Shown piece after piece: positions 25,558 to 34,850 of a stretch of 64,000 nt of DNA (its first letter is position 1; each line of letters starts with the position of its first letter). A program made the position numbers and the translations under genes. Under the pieces are notes generated by a model. The model was not told where the DNA came from and made no database searches. It saw only the letters and a program-made list of their open reading frames with translations. This DNA is from JAVKBW01 sp964352715 (GTDB lineage: Bacteria; Pseudomonadota; Alphaproteobacteria; UBA8366; Aestuariispiraceae). The DNA lies in contig CAYGSU010000012.1 in assembly GCA_964352715.1 (NCBI GenBank), positions 1 through 64,000 of the forward strand, given 5' to 3'.

Positions 25558-27936
25558 TTACTTGGTGGTTGCGACGTAGACGCCGTCCCAGGGCTGCGGC
25601 GGCGGATTTTGCCGGAATTCGTTGATGCGCTCGTCAAAGATGTCATAGAAGGTGTCCATCACACCGTTCATCTTGCCCCGGTTTTCGTTGGCGATCTCCT
25701 GCGCCTTGTCCCATTCCTGCGCCAGATAGGCTTCCTGGAAGGCGGCATGCTTTTCAGCCAGGTCTTTGAATTCGGCGGAATCGCGAAGCTCCGGGCGCCC
25801 GAGAATGGTGAAAATTCGAACCGCTTCGGCCTTGCCCTTCACCGCAATGTTGTCGAGCTGCACGGTCGGGAAGGTATTCTTGGCGACTTCGTTGGTGACT
25901 TCGCCGATAACATTACCGACGCCGTAGCTTTTCGACTGGCCTTCCAGCCGGGCGGCAAGGTTCACCGCGTCGCCCAGCACCGAATAATCAAACCGCTGTG
26001 CCGACCCCATGTTGCCGACCACCACATCGCCGGTATTCACACCGATGCCGATATTCAGCGGCAGGTATTTCATGCCTTCTTCTTCGGCTTCCTTTTTCCG
26101 CACTTCGTTGAGCGCGTGCAGTTTGTCGAACATGTCGAGTGCTGCCTTGCACGCGGCGACTTCCTGGTTCGGCACGTCCAGCGGGGCATTCCAGAACGCC
26201 ATGATGCAGTCGCCCATATACTTGTCGATCGTGCCGCCGGTGACGAGGATTGCATCGGTCAGCGGCGTCAGCAGGCGGTTGATCAGCACGGTCAGGCCCT
26301 GCGGATCTTCCTTGTACAGTTCCGAAATTGAGGTAAAGCCGCGTACATCGCAGAACAGCAGGGTCATCCGCTTGGTTTCGCCGCCCAGCTTGAGCTGATC
26401 GGGGTTTTCTGCCAACTGTTCCACGAGGTCGGGCGACAGATACTGCGCGAATGCCCCGCGCACCTGGCGCTTCTCGGTCGCGTCGCGGGCGTAGTTGGAA
26501 AACGCGGTCAGCGCAAACAGGGCGATCATCGTGCCGCCGGGAAAGGTGACGTCGAGGAAGGTCAGGTTCGTGTCGAACTGGAACCAGCTGTAACCGACAA
26601 GGCCGCCAACCCCGACAACGACAAATCCCAGCGCCACAAATGGACCGAGCCGGGGAACGATCACAACCATCAACAAACCGCTGACCACGGCAAAGATGAT
26701 CTCGACAAGCTCCATTTCCTTCGGATGTTTCAGAAACTGTTCCTGAAGGATGGTCTCGATGATGTTGGCGTGCACCTCGACCCCGGGCAGGCGGGGTTCG
26801 ATGGGGGTCGCCCGGATATCGAGAAGACCGGTCGCAGAGGTGCCGACCAGCGCGAGACGGCCGAAAAGTTGTTCCTTCGGCACTCTCTTGTTGATGATGT
26901 CGGTTGCGGAAACATACATCCGGCCACTGTTGTCCGGCGAATTGTAGGTGTCGGGCTTCGCGAAATAGACCCATAACCGGCCTTTGGCATCGACCGGAAT
27001 ACGATAGTTTCCCTGACCGGGTATTTGCAGGCCGATCGCCTGAAAACCACCCGGATCGATAAAGCCGATGATCGAGTTGCCGCCGAAAGCGACGCGCAGC
27101 ATTTCCAGCGACAGGGTCGGTTTCTTGACATCGGCGATGAATTTCACAAGCGGCACGCGACGCACCAACCCATCCGGTTCCTCGTCAACGGAGAAAAAGG
27201 CGCGGCCGGTTGCGGCGGCTTCAAGTTCAGGCCGGTTGGAGATAAGCGTCGGAAAGTTCAGCATGGTTTCTTCGACGCTGCTCACATCCGCGCCCAGCAG
27301 TCCCCTGAACGCTTTCACCGACGATTGCTGGGCGGCTTCCGGCACCTCCCGTTCATCGATAAAGCGCGAGGCCGCCTGACCCAGAACAACCCGCTGGGTT
27401 CCCAGAACCCGGGCCAGAAGCTGGTCGTTGCTTTCTGCCTTCTTCATTTCCTCGAGGGCTTCGGGGCTTATGCCGCGCGCCGTTTCCGCGATAATCGGCA
27501 GACTGGTCTTGTCGGCTTCGGCAAACACGGCGTCAAAACCGACCACGGGCGCACCATAGGAGCGCAAAGCCGCAACCAGCCTCGCGACATGGACGCGCGA
27601 CCAGGGCCACTGGCCAATTTCCTCAAGGCTTTTTTCGTCGATATCGACAATATAGACCGGGCTGCGTTCGAGCGGTGTACGGGGTTTTATCTGATTATAG
27701 ACGTCGAAGACCTTGACCCGCGCAATTTCAACGAACTTGCCGGGATCATAGAGACGGAGGCCGGTCAGCCCGACCAGAAGGGCAATGCCGAGCAATGTGG
27801 TGACCGACGGGCGCCACCAGGGGCCCTTGGATTTCTTGCCGCGAAGCGCACCGAAAAACCGGCTGAACAGGCCGCCGGTTTTGCTTTCGTTCTTTGCCTT
27901 GGCATCGCTGCGTTGATTGATTGTCGCGTCTGTCAT
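25558..27936 (-). CDS. CHASE2-domain adenylate/guanylate cyclase (class III)
   Basis: 792 residues. A short cytoplasmic N-terminus and one membrane helix (about 44-60) lead to a periplasmic CHASE2 sensor (about 60-400), with landmarks YIVDIDEKSLEEIGQWPW and VVGFDAVFAE. Three close membrane helices (about 410-490) come next. The class III cyclase domain starts near residue 525 with MTLLFCDVRGFTSISE (first metal Asp), continues with TIDKYMGDCIMAFWNAP (substrate Lys and second metal Asp) and ends at SVLGDAVNLAARLEG (transition-state Asn and Arg). All catalytic positions look intact, so it should make cAMP, or possibly cGMP, in response to an extracytoplasmic signal. It stands alone. Confidence 0.93.
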   Translation of the reverse strand: MTDATINQRSDAKAKNESKTGGLFSRFFGALRGKKSKGPWWRPSVTTLLGIALLVGLTGLRLYDPGKFVEIARVKVFDVYNQIKPRTPLERSPVYIVDIDEKSLEEIGQWPWSRVHVARLVAALRSYGAPVVGFDAVFAEADKTSLPIIAETARGISPEALEEMKKAESNDQLLARVLGTQRVVLGQAASRFIDEREVPEAAQQSSVKAFRGLLGADVSSVEETMLNFPTLISNRPELEAAATGRAFFSVDEEPDGLVRRVPLVKFIADVKKPTLSLEMLRVAFGGNSIIGFIDPGGFQAIGLQIPGQGNYRIPVDAKGRLWVYFAKPDTYNSPDNSGRMYVSATDIINKRVPKEQLFGRLALVGTSATGLLDIRATPIEPRLPGVEVHANIIETILQEQFLKHPKEMELVEIIFAVVSGLLMVVIVPRLGPFVALGFVVVGVGGLVGYSWFQFDTNLTFLDVTFPGGTMIALFALTAFSNYARDATEKRQVRGAFAQYLSPDLVEQLAENPDQLKLGGETKRMTLLFCDVRGFTSISELYKEDPQGLTVLINRLLTPLTDAILVTGGTIDKYMGDCIMAFWNAPLDVPNQEVAACKAALDMFDKLHALNEVRKKEAEEEGMKYLPLNIGIGVNTGDVVVGNMGSAQRFDYSVLGDAVNLAARLEGQSKSYGVGNVIGEVTNEVAKNTFPTVQLDNIAVKGKAEAVRIFTILGRPELRDSAEFKDLAEKHAAFQEAYLAQEWDKAQEIANENRGKMNGVMDTFYDIFDERINEFRQNPPPQPWDGVYVATTK

Positions 27937-28058
27937 GGCGGCAGTCTAGCGACAATTTTACGCAAAGTCTTCCCAAAGAGTGGACCTGTTTCATCGAATC
28001 GTAGTGATAATTATGCTCGCTTCTGAATGGCGAAACCATATGGCCAGAACTGGAACGA

Positions 28059-29234
28059 ATGATGGTAGCATCGACTGACAGACCGATGCCCGGCGGCTTG
28101 CGCTGTCTGGCGGCGTTGGTCCTGATTCTGGCCGTGTCAGGATGTTCCGGCCTGGGCCTGTCGGACGGTAATTCGGACGGCGATGCGACTGCTGTCGATC
28201 TGACAGCCGACGAGGCCGTTCTGGCGCAGGCCCCGCCGCATTATGAAGTCGGTGATGTCTATGCCTTCGACAATCCCGATGTCACCTGGCAGATCGTCGC
28301 CATTGATGGCGATGGTATTCACTGGGTCAGCGATACCGGCGAAAAACAGACAACGGCGACCAACCCGCTTTTGCCGGCTTTGGCCTGGGAAAGTGCCCGA
28401 CGCGGCAGCGGCAAGCGCCTGATCAGTGATGAAAAGGGCGGGTTGTTTCCGCTGAAGGTCGGCAACAAACTGACCTTCAAATCGACCGTCAGTACCGACA
28501 AGCCACCCTATGCCTGGGAATTCGACTGGTCCTGCGAAGTGCTGTCGCGTGAATCGGTTGATAGCCCGGCCGGGGATTTCAACGCGTTCAAGGTCATGTG
28601 CGGCCGTCAGCGCCCGGATGAGCTTGTGTTCTACTACGCGCCAAAGGTCGGTCACTATCTTCGCATGGAAGTGGCGGGGGACCCGGGTGAGGAACCGCTG
28701 ATCCGCAATCTGGTCGGCTTCCGCCGGATCGCATCGACCCGCCCGGCGACCCAGGTGATCGCTTCGGGTGGGGATTTGCCGCCGCCGGAACCGGAAGCCG
28801 CGGGTGCGGGCGGAAGCCTCGACAATTCCGGCAACGGTCATGTGACCGTCGAACCGGTCGTGGTCGAGGACGCTGCCGCGCCGGAATCCGATGGGTCAGG
28901 CATGGTCAGCCAACCGGTTGCCCTGACGGATTCTGCGACGGAATCGCCGGAGCCACCGGAAATGCCGGCGCCCGTGCCGACTGCCGGGGGCTTCGGGCTA
29001 CACCTCGCATCCTACAAGTCTGAATCGAATGTTGATCCGGGATGGGCGCAACTGGCGCGCCAGCTGCCCGGTCTGATCGACGGCATGTCGCCGATCATGA
29101 AACGGGTCGATCTCGGGTCGAAGGGTATTTTCTATCGACTGCATGCAGGGCCGGTCGCAACCAGGGCGGCTGCAGACGATCTGTGCCGACAAATCAAGCA
29201 GCGCGGCGTCTACTGCAAGGTTGAAGCTCTATAG
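28059..29234 (+). CDS. SPOR-domain lipoprotein
   Basis: 391 residues. A signal peptide with lipobox LAVSGC (acylated Cys near residue 30) targets it to a membrane from the periplasm. The middle (about 55-230) is a strand-rich domain containing VTWQIVAIDGDGIHWVSD. A long acidic, Pro/Ala-rich linker follows. The last 80 residues form a SPOR domain (FGLHLASYKSE at the start, FYRLHAGPVATRAAADDLC at the end), which binds glycan strands stripped of peptide side chains at division septa. The domain order suggests a septum- or wall-tethered lipoprotein. Promoter elements would be shared with the divergent cyclase gene. Confidence 0.82.
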   Translation: MMVASTDRPMPGGLRCLAALVLILAVSGCSGLGLSDGNSDGDATAVDLTADEAVLAQAPPHYEVGDVYAFDNPDVTWQIVAIDGDGIHWVSDTGEKQTTATNPLLPALAWESARRGSGKRLISDEKGGLFPLKVGNKLTFKSTVSTDKPPYAWEFDWSCEVLSRESVDSPAGDFNAFKVMCGRQRPDELVFYYAPKVGHYLRMEVAGDPGEEPLIRNLVGFRRIASTRPATQVIASGGDLPPPEPEAAGAGGSLDNSGNGHVTVEPVVVEDAAAPESDGSGMVSQPVALTDSATESPEPPEMPAPVPTAGGFGLHLASYKSESNVDPGWAQLARQLPGLIDGMSPIMKRVDLGSKGIFYRLHAGPVATRAAADDLCRQIKQRGVYCKVEAL

Positions 29235-29261
29235 GGAAAACCGGGACAGTCTTGGTGACGC

Positions 29262-29786
29262 CTACTGATTACCAAAGACGAATCCGTCGCTTTCATCCGT
29301 AGCCGACGGTTCCGGTTGTGGTACGGGTACGGCTTGTGGCTGCGTGCCCTGTGCAAGCGGCTCCTCGGTTGCGGGCAGCTGGCTGGCCGGTTGCTGGGCA
29401 ACCGGTGGTTCTGTACTTGAAAGCGAGAAATCGAACCCGCCTGCCTGCTGCTGTTGCAGGAAAAACCAGCTTCCACCGGCGAGGATGCCGACCGTCACGC
29501 CGAAGATCAGCACCAGTGTGGTCAGAATAGCGGTGGTCAGCTTGCGCTGGCTGGTCAGCATGTTGATATCTGAAATCGCGCGGTCGACCTTTGAGTCGAT
29601 CTGGTTGTTACCGCTGCTGATATCCGCCTGCAACCGGATCAGAGCGGCGGAAAGATCCGCACGCAGGGCTGAATGCGCCTGCTGCACCGATTTCGATTCT
29701 GCGGCGATGATGCGCAAAGCCGCCCGTACCTGCGCCTCGACGGCGGACAGGTGTGCCCGTAGCTCTTCGCGGGAAAGGTCGGACAT
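29262..29786 (-). CDS. Single-pass membrane protein with coiled coil and Pro/Gln-rich tail
   Basis: 174 residues. The first 80 are a charged helical coiled coil (Glu/Ala/Arg/Gln rich). A transmembrane helix follows (about 83-109, TAILTTLVLIFGVTVGILAGG). The last 60 residues are a low-complexity tail rich in Pro, Gln, Ala and Glu, probably disordered. I do not recognise a family. It is convergent with the SPOR lipoprotein gene 28 nt away. Confidence 0.68.
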   Translation of the reverse strand: MSDLSREELRAHLSAVEAQVRAALRIIAAESKSVQQAHSALRADLSAALIRLQADISSGNNQIDSKVDRAISDINMLTSQRKLTTAILTTLVLIFGVTVGILAGGSWFFLQQQQAGGFDFSLSSTEPPVAQQPASQLPATEEPLAQGTQPQAVPVPQPEPSATDESDGFVFGNQ

Positions 29787-30122
29787 GGTGTAACGGCCAC
29801 TCTCTCAAACACAGCGATCAGGCTTACAATATACGGCTACCTGACGATTTACTCCTACGCGTTTGCCAGATTCCCCGCATCGGCGAAATAGCGAAATCTG
29901 CCGTTTCTCTAAAAAACACCGAATTCTGGCCATTTTCGGGTTCTGGTTGCAAGTGTACAGGTTCCTTGTCGTGCAACCGGTAACAAAAATACAACGTATC
30001 GTATCAGTATATACCGAAGACTCGCTCAATAAATCTGGAGGATTCGGCGGTTGGATCTTTGCGGTTACTTAGCAGGCTGAAGTATCCGGCTGAAGCGGCC
30101 AGACATACCGGGCGGGTTCCAT
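29787..30122. other. Intergenic region, no gene seen
   Basis: About 336 nt, lower in GC than its flanks. It must contain the promoter of the coiled-coil membrane protein (reading left) and the 3' end of the DUF1194 transcript. Short open frames on both strands have no ribosome-binding site or family resemblance. I see no hairpin followed by a T-run and no tRNA. Confidence 0.55.
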
Positions 30123-30902
30123 TCATCCATTATTGTGAATGTGATTCTTCTCCAGGCCGGAAATCGGGCTGTATTTGATTTCCTTGACCAGCTTGCGCTG
30201 TATCGCCCGGGCGTAGTCCGCATAGTCATCGGCCTCCTCGACGAAAGCGCCTGGCCCGCCGATGACATCGCGCATGAAGTATTTGTCGAGCGTGGTGTCT
30301 TCGTGAACGATTGCGAGGCCGTTTATGGTGATGCCCTGTGCCACCGCGCGATCGCGTGCGCCGCCGATATTCGGGCCGTTGTTGTTGCGGCCGTCCGCTG
30401 AAACGTCGATGACGCGGCGGGTCGCGAAATACGGATTGGCCTGCAGCAGTGACGCGGAAAACGATATCGCCGCCGCCATCGCCGTTGCGCCGTCATCGGT
30501 CAGTCGGGGCATGGTTGCCAGTTTGTCTGCAAAGCTGTTGCTGTCGCCGTATCCGGTGATGCGCGACCACGAAACGACTGTGTTCTGGCTGCTGTGGCTG
30601 GACCATTGCACAACCGCGACGCTGATCGCTCCCTGAGGGCCGCTCTGGATGGCAGCGATTACGTCGGTGCTTCTGAACGCGTCGGCAAGGCCGCCGATTT
30701 GCAGATTGTATTCGACTTCATCAACGCTGTACGAACAGTCGATGGCGAGCACCAGCGCGAGGTCGACACCGCCGGCCTGCGCACTCGCCGGTGCGGCTGG
30801 AACCAGAGCCGCAGCCGGGGCGAGAAGGCACCCAACCGCCAGGGCGATGGCCCGGCGACGGACGAAAAGGGTGACGATGCGTGCAATCCGCGTTACTGAC
30901 AT
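30123..30902 (-). CDS. DUF1194 secreted von Willebrand A-like protein (second copy)
   Basis: 259 residues from ATG 30902; a TTG further upstream is the alternative. No strong ribosome-binding site is visible for either. A basic n-region and long hydrophobic signal peptide end at about ASAQ. The VWA-like domain shows LVLAIDCSYSVD (MIDAS DxSxS), VAVVQWSSHSSQ, RRVIDVSADGRNNNGPN and DVIGGPGAFVEEAD. It aligns along its length with the DUF1194 protein at 20781-21488 but is clearly diverged, so it is an old duplication or two separate acquisitions. Function unknown; an extracytoplasmic metal-dependent adhesion domain is likely. Confidence 0.84.
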   Translation of the reverse strand: MSVTRIARIVTLFVRRRAIALAVGCLLAPAAALVPAAPASAQAGGVDLALVLAIDCSYSVDEVEYNLQIGGLADAFRSTDVIAAIQSGPQGAISVAVVQWSSHSSQNTVVSWSRITGYGDSNSFADKLATMPRLTDDGATAMAAAISFSASLLQANPYFATRRVIDVSADGRNNNGPNIGGARDRAVAQGITINGLAIVHEDTTLDKYFMRDVIGGPGAFVEEADDYADYARAIQRKLVKEIKYSPISGLEKNHIHNNG

Positions 30903-30982
30903 AATGACATGGAACGTCAATTGAACCAGACATTGCAAACCAAAACTGGGCTGCGCGCCGACCGGGCCGCTGCGATCATCGG

Positions 30983-31822
30983 ATGCAGGGCACGATGATC
31001 GGCTGGCTCATCAACTTCGTTCTGGTCGTTCTGGCGATCTATTCGGCGCTGGTCGCGTTTCTGTATTTTGGTCAACGGCGCCTGATGTACCATCCCGATC
31101 AGACCGTCGCCGTGCCGGCGGATTACGGCTATGCCAGCATCGAACCGGTCTGGCTGGAAACCGAAGACGGCGCGCGGGTCTATGCCTGGTGGAAGCCGCC
31201 GGCGGATGATGACAAACCCGTGCTGATCTACTTCCACGGCAATGCCGGCGATCTGGGTGACCGCGCCGACAAGATCCGCGGCTACGCGAATGCCGGCTAC
31301 GGCGTCCTTCTGCAAACCTACCGCTACAATGCCGGCGCGGGCGGAGACCTGTTCGAGGACGGCCATTACGCAGACGGACGGGCCGGACTGACCTACGTTC
31401 TGGACAAGGGAATCGCGGGCGACCGCATCGTGCTGTACGGCGAATCGCTGGGCAGTGGCGTGGCGGTCAACATTGCGGCATACCGCGCCGCTGCGGGCGT
31501 TCCCGTCAAGGCGGTTGTGCTTGAAGCACCGTATGACAGCATCGCGAATGTTGCCCAGACGCATTACTGGTACACGCCCGCGCGATGGCTGGTACGTGAC
31601 AGGTTCGACTCCACACGCCTTGTCGGCGCCATTCAGGCGCCCTTGCTGATCGTGCATGGCGGCTTCGACAGGGTGATACCGCTGGCGCATGCGAAGACCC
31701 TGTTTCGCGCCGCGCAAGAGCCGAAACGGATGACGGTTATCGACGAAGCGGCCCACAACAATCTGTATGATTTCGGCATGTCTGCACTGGTTATCGATTA
31801 TCTGTCCGAACAAAAAAGGTAG
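30983..31822 (+). CDS. Membrane-anchored alpha/beta hydrolase (ABHD13/BEM46-like)
   Basis: 279 residues. An N-terminal membrane helix (about 6-27) precedes FGQRRLMYHPDQ, the usual lead-in of this bacterial hydrolase family. The alpha/beta hydrolase core has the oxyanion segment LIYFHGNAGD, nucleophile elbow YGESLGSG, acid HGGFDRVIP and catalytic His in EAAHNNLY. The fold is intact, so it is probably an esterase, thioesterase or lipase acting near the inner membrane; the substrate is not predictable. The start may be ATG 30983 or ATG 30995. Confidence 0.85.
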   Translation: MQGTMIGWLINFVLVVLAIYSALVAFLYFGQRRLMYHPDQTVAVPADYGYASIEPVWLETEDGARVYAWWKPPADDDKPVLIYFHGNAGDLGDRADKIRGYANAGYGVLLQTYRYNAGAGGDLFEDGHYADGRAGLTYVLDKGIAGDRIVLYGESLGSGVAVNIAAYRAAAGVPVKAVVLEAPYDSIANVAQTHYWYTPARWLVRDRFDSTRLVGAIQAPLLIVHGGFDRVIPLAHAKTLFRAAQEPKRMTVIDEAAHNNLYDFGMSALVIDYLSEQKR

Positions 31823-31877
31823 CGCCGTTCACGCAAAAAAGGCACAATAAAAGATTGAAGTAGATGGAAGAATACAG

Positions 31878-33473
31878 GTGTCGGTAACAACGATGAAGTT
31901 TCTTAGGTTATCGCTGTTAGTCTTTGTTTTCATGGGGGTTTCTTCTCCCGGATGGAGCAATGGACGGCTTGCGCTGGTGATCGGAAATTCCGACTACCGG
32001 GCGGCGCCGCTTGCCAATCCGGTTAACGATGCCGCGTTGATGGCCGCAACGTTGCGCGCTGTCGGTTTCGAGGTGTTCGAACATGCCAATCTGACCCGGC
32101 GGGAAATGAAACGCGCTTTTTCGGATTTCGGTCAGAAACTGGAAGACAGCGGTGGCAATACGGTCGGCCTGATTTTTTACGCCGGGCACGGGGTGCAGAT
32201 CGGCGGCGAGAACTATCTGATTCCGGTCGGCACGCAGATTTTCGATGAACTGGATGTCGAGATCGAGGGCATTCGGGCGTCCAGCCTGCTTGGAACACTG
32301 CGCGAAAGCGATACGGCGATGAACATCGTGATTCTCGATGCCTGTCGTAACAACCCGTTCAAAGTCCGCTCGCGTAACGCTGCCAGAGGGTTGGCGAAGA
32401 TGGATGCGCCAACCGGCACGCTGCTGGCCTATTCGACGTCGCCGGGCGATGTTGCCGAAGATGGGTCCGGCAACAACAGCACCTATACCGCTGCGCTGGC
32501 GCGCGCCATTCAGGCGCCTGGCGCTAAGGTGGAAGAGGTGTTCAAGAAAGTCCGCATCAACGTCATGGAGCGGACGCAGGGACGTCAGGTGCCATGGGAA
32601 TCTTCGTCGCTGATCGGCGATTTCGTTTTCATCGATGCGCCGGTTAAACAGGCACAGCAGACGACGCAGCTTGCTTACCAGACTGAGGGAACAGGTTCTT
32701 CGACTGTCGAGCCGATTACGCTGCCCGCCACAGTGGTGCCGCAAACCAATACAGTGGTCGAGATCGAATACTGGAAATCAATTACCGACAGCAAGAATAT
32801 CTCGCTGTTCCAGAGTTACCTGCGCACCTACCCCGATGGACTGTTCAAGGATATCGCGATTGCGCGGATCGAAGAGCTGTCGGCCGCCAGCGCGCCGGCG
32901 CCTGATCCTGAACCGGTCGCGCAGCCTGAACCGGTCGCACAGCCTGAACCCGCAGCTACCGACGCCGAGCGCGAAAAGCTGGCCTGGGATATCGTCAGGA
33001 ACAGCGACGACATCGCATCGCTGGAATTCTTCCTGAAAACCTATCCGAATGGGGTCTACGCCACCCAGGCAAAGCAATTGATTGCAAGCAAAACGGCGCC
33101 TTCGGTCGCCTCGCTGGACCAGTCGCCGTTGCAGGTATTGTCGGACGGGACATGGGATATCGCTATCAAGGCGATCCGGGTTCAGTCACGCGATCAAGGG
33201 TGCCCGTTCTGCTTCATGGGCGAGAAGCTTCAGATGCAAGTGCAGATGGAAAACGGGCATTTCGAGGAAACGGAATATACATCGAAGAACGCCAAAGTGA
33301 CGGTGGAGGGAACCATGCTTCCTTCCGGGAAAATCAAATTGCGCGTCAATGCCTGGGGTGGTGACGGAATGAACGAGGAATTCGACCGGGACCTCGACCC
33401 GCAGAAAGGCCTCAGTTCTGTGTTCAATCGCAGTCACTACCGTTATCAGATAGACCTTACCCGCGCCGACTAG
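31878..33473 (+). CDS. Caspase-like (C14) secreted protein with short helical repeats
   Basis: 531 residues from GTG 31878 (GGAAG 7 nt upstream; ATG 31893 is also possible). A signal peptide ends near WSNG. A caspase/metacaspase p20-like domain (about 30-250) follows: RLALVIGNSDYRAAPLANPV, LIFYAGHGVQIGG with His104, and VILDACRNNPF with Cys156, forming an intact dyad. Two short repeats follow, YWKSITDSKN...FQSYLRTYPDG and WDIVRNSDDI...FFLKTYPNG, separated by a Glu-Pro-Val-Ala-Gln linker. The last 130 residues are strand-rich and unrecognised, with a CPFC pair. Bacterial orthocaspases cleave after basic residues and act in stress or toxin systems. This one appears to be extracytoplasmic. Two lipoprotein genes follow on the same strand. 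Confidence 0.87.
   Translation: MSVTTMKFLRLSLLVFVFMGVSSPGWSNGRLALVIGNSDYRAAPLANPVNDAALMAATLRAVGFEVFEHANLTRREMKRAFSDFGQKLEDSGGNTVGLIFYAGHGVQIGGENYLIPVGTQIFDELDVEIEGIRASSLLGTLRESDTAMNIVILDACRNNPFKVRSRNAARGLAKMDAPTGTLLAYSTSPGDVAEDGSGNNSTYTAALARAIQAPGAKVEEVFKKVRINVMERTQGRQVPWESSSLIGDFVFIDAPVKQAQQTTQLAYQTEGTGSSTVEPITLPATVVPQTNTVVEIEYWKSITDSKNISLFQSYLRTYPDGLFKDIAIARIEELSAASAPAPDPEPVAQPEPVAQPEPAATDAEREKLAWDIVRNSDDIASLEFFLKTYPNGVYATQAKQLIASKTAPSVASLDQSPLQVLSDGTWDIAIKAIRVQSRDQGCPFCFMGEKLQMQVQMENGHFEETEYTSKNAKVTVEGTMLPSGKIKLRVNAWGGDGMNEEFDRDLDPQKGLSSVFNRSHYRYQIDLTRAD
32907..32953 (+). repeat. Short tandem repeat in the caspase-like gene
   Basis: About 2.6 copies of an 18-nt unit (CCTGAACCGGTCGCRCAG) encode a PEPVAQ linker between the two helical repeats. 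Such repeats can change copy number by slippage without breaking the frame. Confidence 0.85.
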
Positions 33474-33643
33474 CGCTCCCTGCCGGCCTGGATGCAGGCG
33501 GTCGATCAACCTTCCCTCTATCGTCGACAGCCATTAACACAACAGGTGCAATCACTGTTGCATTCTAAACCTTGCGTTGTTAACCCTTTTCAAGCATCAG
33601 GTAACGGGTTGTGTCATCGCCTGTGTGCCGAATGAGGGGACCA

Positions 33644-34240
33644 ATGAAAATCTGCTGTTGGCGTCGCATCGTTTGTGTGACTTTGCTGTTTCTGCTGAAC
33701 GCCTGTGCGTTGAGTGAAGACATCGTTGACCTCAATTACACGTCCACGACAACGCCGGAATCGCTGGGCATCGATGGTAAACCGTTCTCACTCATCGTTG
33801 ACGATGTTCGCGTGGAATATGCCGGTACAATCGGCGCGAAGATCAACGGTTACGGTGCCGAAATGGCCGCCATCATACCGACGGTGCCGGTGCGCGATGT
33901 TGTGTTTCAGGCGATTGAAGAGGAACTTGCCGAGCGAAACATACCGGTTTCGCTGGAAGCAGGATCGAAGATCGTTATCGAGATCACAGCGCTTCACAAC
34001 AATTTCCAGTTCGGGCTTTGGAGTGGCACTGCGCGAGGCATAACGGCGTTTACAACGCAGGTCAGAAACACCAACGGCGAAGTTCTTTACACCGGTGCTG
34101 TTTCGGAAGTGCATGTGGTGGAAGAGGTGATGGTCGCGTCCGGCAGCAATGCCGCACGGGCGGTACAGGGGGCGATGGCCAAGGCCATCAAGGCTCTGTT
34201 TGATGACCCGGACTTTGTCGAAGCACTGGTATCGGCATGA
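33644..34240 (+). CDS. YajG-like lipoprotein
   Basis: 198 residues from ATG 33644, which has GAGGGG 5 nt upstream; the longer upstream frame lacks this. The signal peptide ends in lipobox LLNAC. The mature part (SLIVDDVRVEYAG, DVVFQAIEEELAERNI, IVIEITALHNNF, and a C-terminal ARAVQGAMAKAIKALF) resembles YajG-type periplasmic lipoproteins. These are small alpha/beta proteins of poorly known role, sometimes linked to envelope maintenance. It overlaps the next gene by 4 nt (ATGA), so the two are coupled. Confidence 0.72.
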   Translation: MKICCWRRIVCVTLLFLLNACALSEDIVDLNYTSTTTPESLGIDGKPFSLIVDDVRVEYAGTIGAKINGYGAEMAAIIPTVPVRDVVFQAIEEELAERNIPVSLEAGSKIVIEITALHNNFQFGLWSGTARGITAFTTQVRNTNGEVLYTGAVSEVHVVEEVMVASGSNAARAVQGAMAKAIKALFDDPDFVEALVSA

Positions 34241-34850
34241 AAACCGGCATGAGGAAAACTGCTGCTGCGACGGCAATTCTGGTTCTTGCTTCCGCCTGCC
34301 AAACAACCGGCGGCGGTGTGTCAGGCCAGACGGTTCTCGTAAAATCCGGATTGACGGTCAACGCCTTCGATACGGATGTGGAAGCTTGCGAAGGCTATGT
34401 CGAAACAGAAGGTCCGTCAGAGTCCGAGCAGGGGGCTGCGACGGCGGCCAGTTTTCTTCTGGGCGGCATTATCGGTGGTATCGCGGCCGCAAGCTCTTAC
34501 GAAAATAACAAAAAGCGCCTGATGCGGGAATGTATGTACGGCAAGGGATATCGTAACGTCGTCTTGCCCGATGAGTGGGAGGGTGACTACACGGAGTCTC
34601 AGGGTCTTTTACCTGAATACTATGCAACGAGTGACCTGCTCGAACAGGGGCGGCTTGACGTACTGCTCGAATATTCCAACGGCTCGAAAAGCCTTGCATC
34701 CCTTCAGCCTGATATTGAACCGGCAGCGCCAACAACCCGGCTTCCGGAACCGGCCCAGGATCAAGTCGTTGCTGACGATACCGATGCCGGTGGCGATCCA
34801 GTACAGGAAGCGCAGATCTGGAAGATCGTTGAAAATTCCACCGACCCGAA
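34237..34850 (+). CDS. Lipoprotein with glycine-zipper segment, truncated by assembly gap
   Basis: About 204 residues are visible before the N gap. The signal peptide has lipobox LASAC. A glycine-zipper-like stretch (FLLGGIIGGIAAAS) follows about residues 75-90, then a conserved-looking CMYGKGYR and a Pro/Asp-rich linker. The last readable residues, IWKIVENSTDP, match the start of the helical repeat seen twice in the caspase-like protein upstream (WKSITDSKN and WDIVRNSDD). The missing C-terminus therefore probably contains at least one such repeat. The gene is coupled to the YajG-like lipoprotein by an ATGA overlap. Function unknown. Confidence 0.75.

Noticed and set aside
27025..28026. Forward open frame of 333 codons opposite the CHASE2 cyclase
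   Set aside because: Shadow frame; the cyclase motifs on the other strand are intact.
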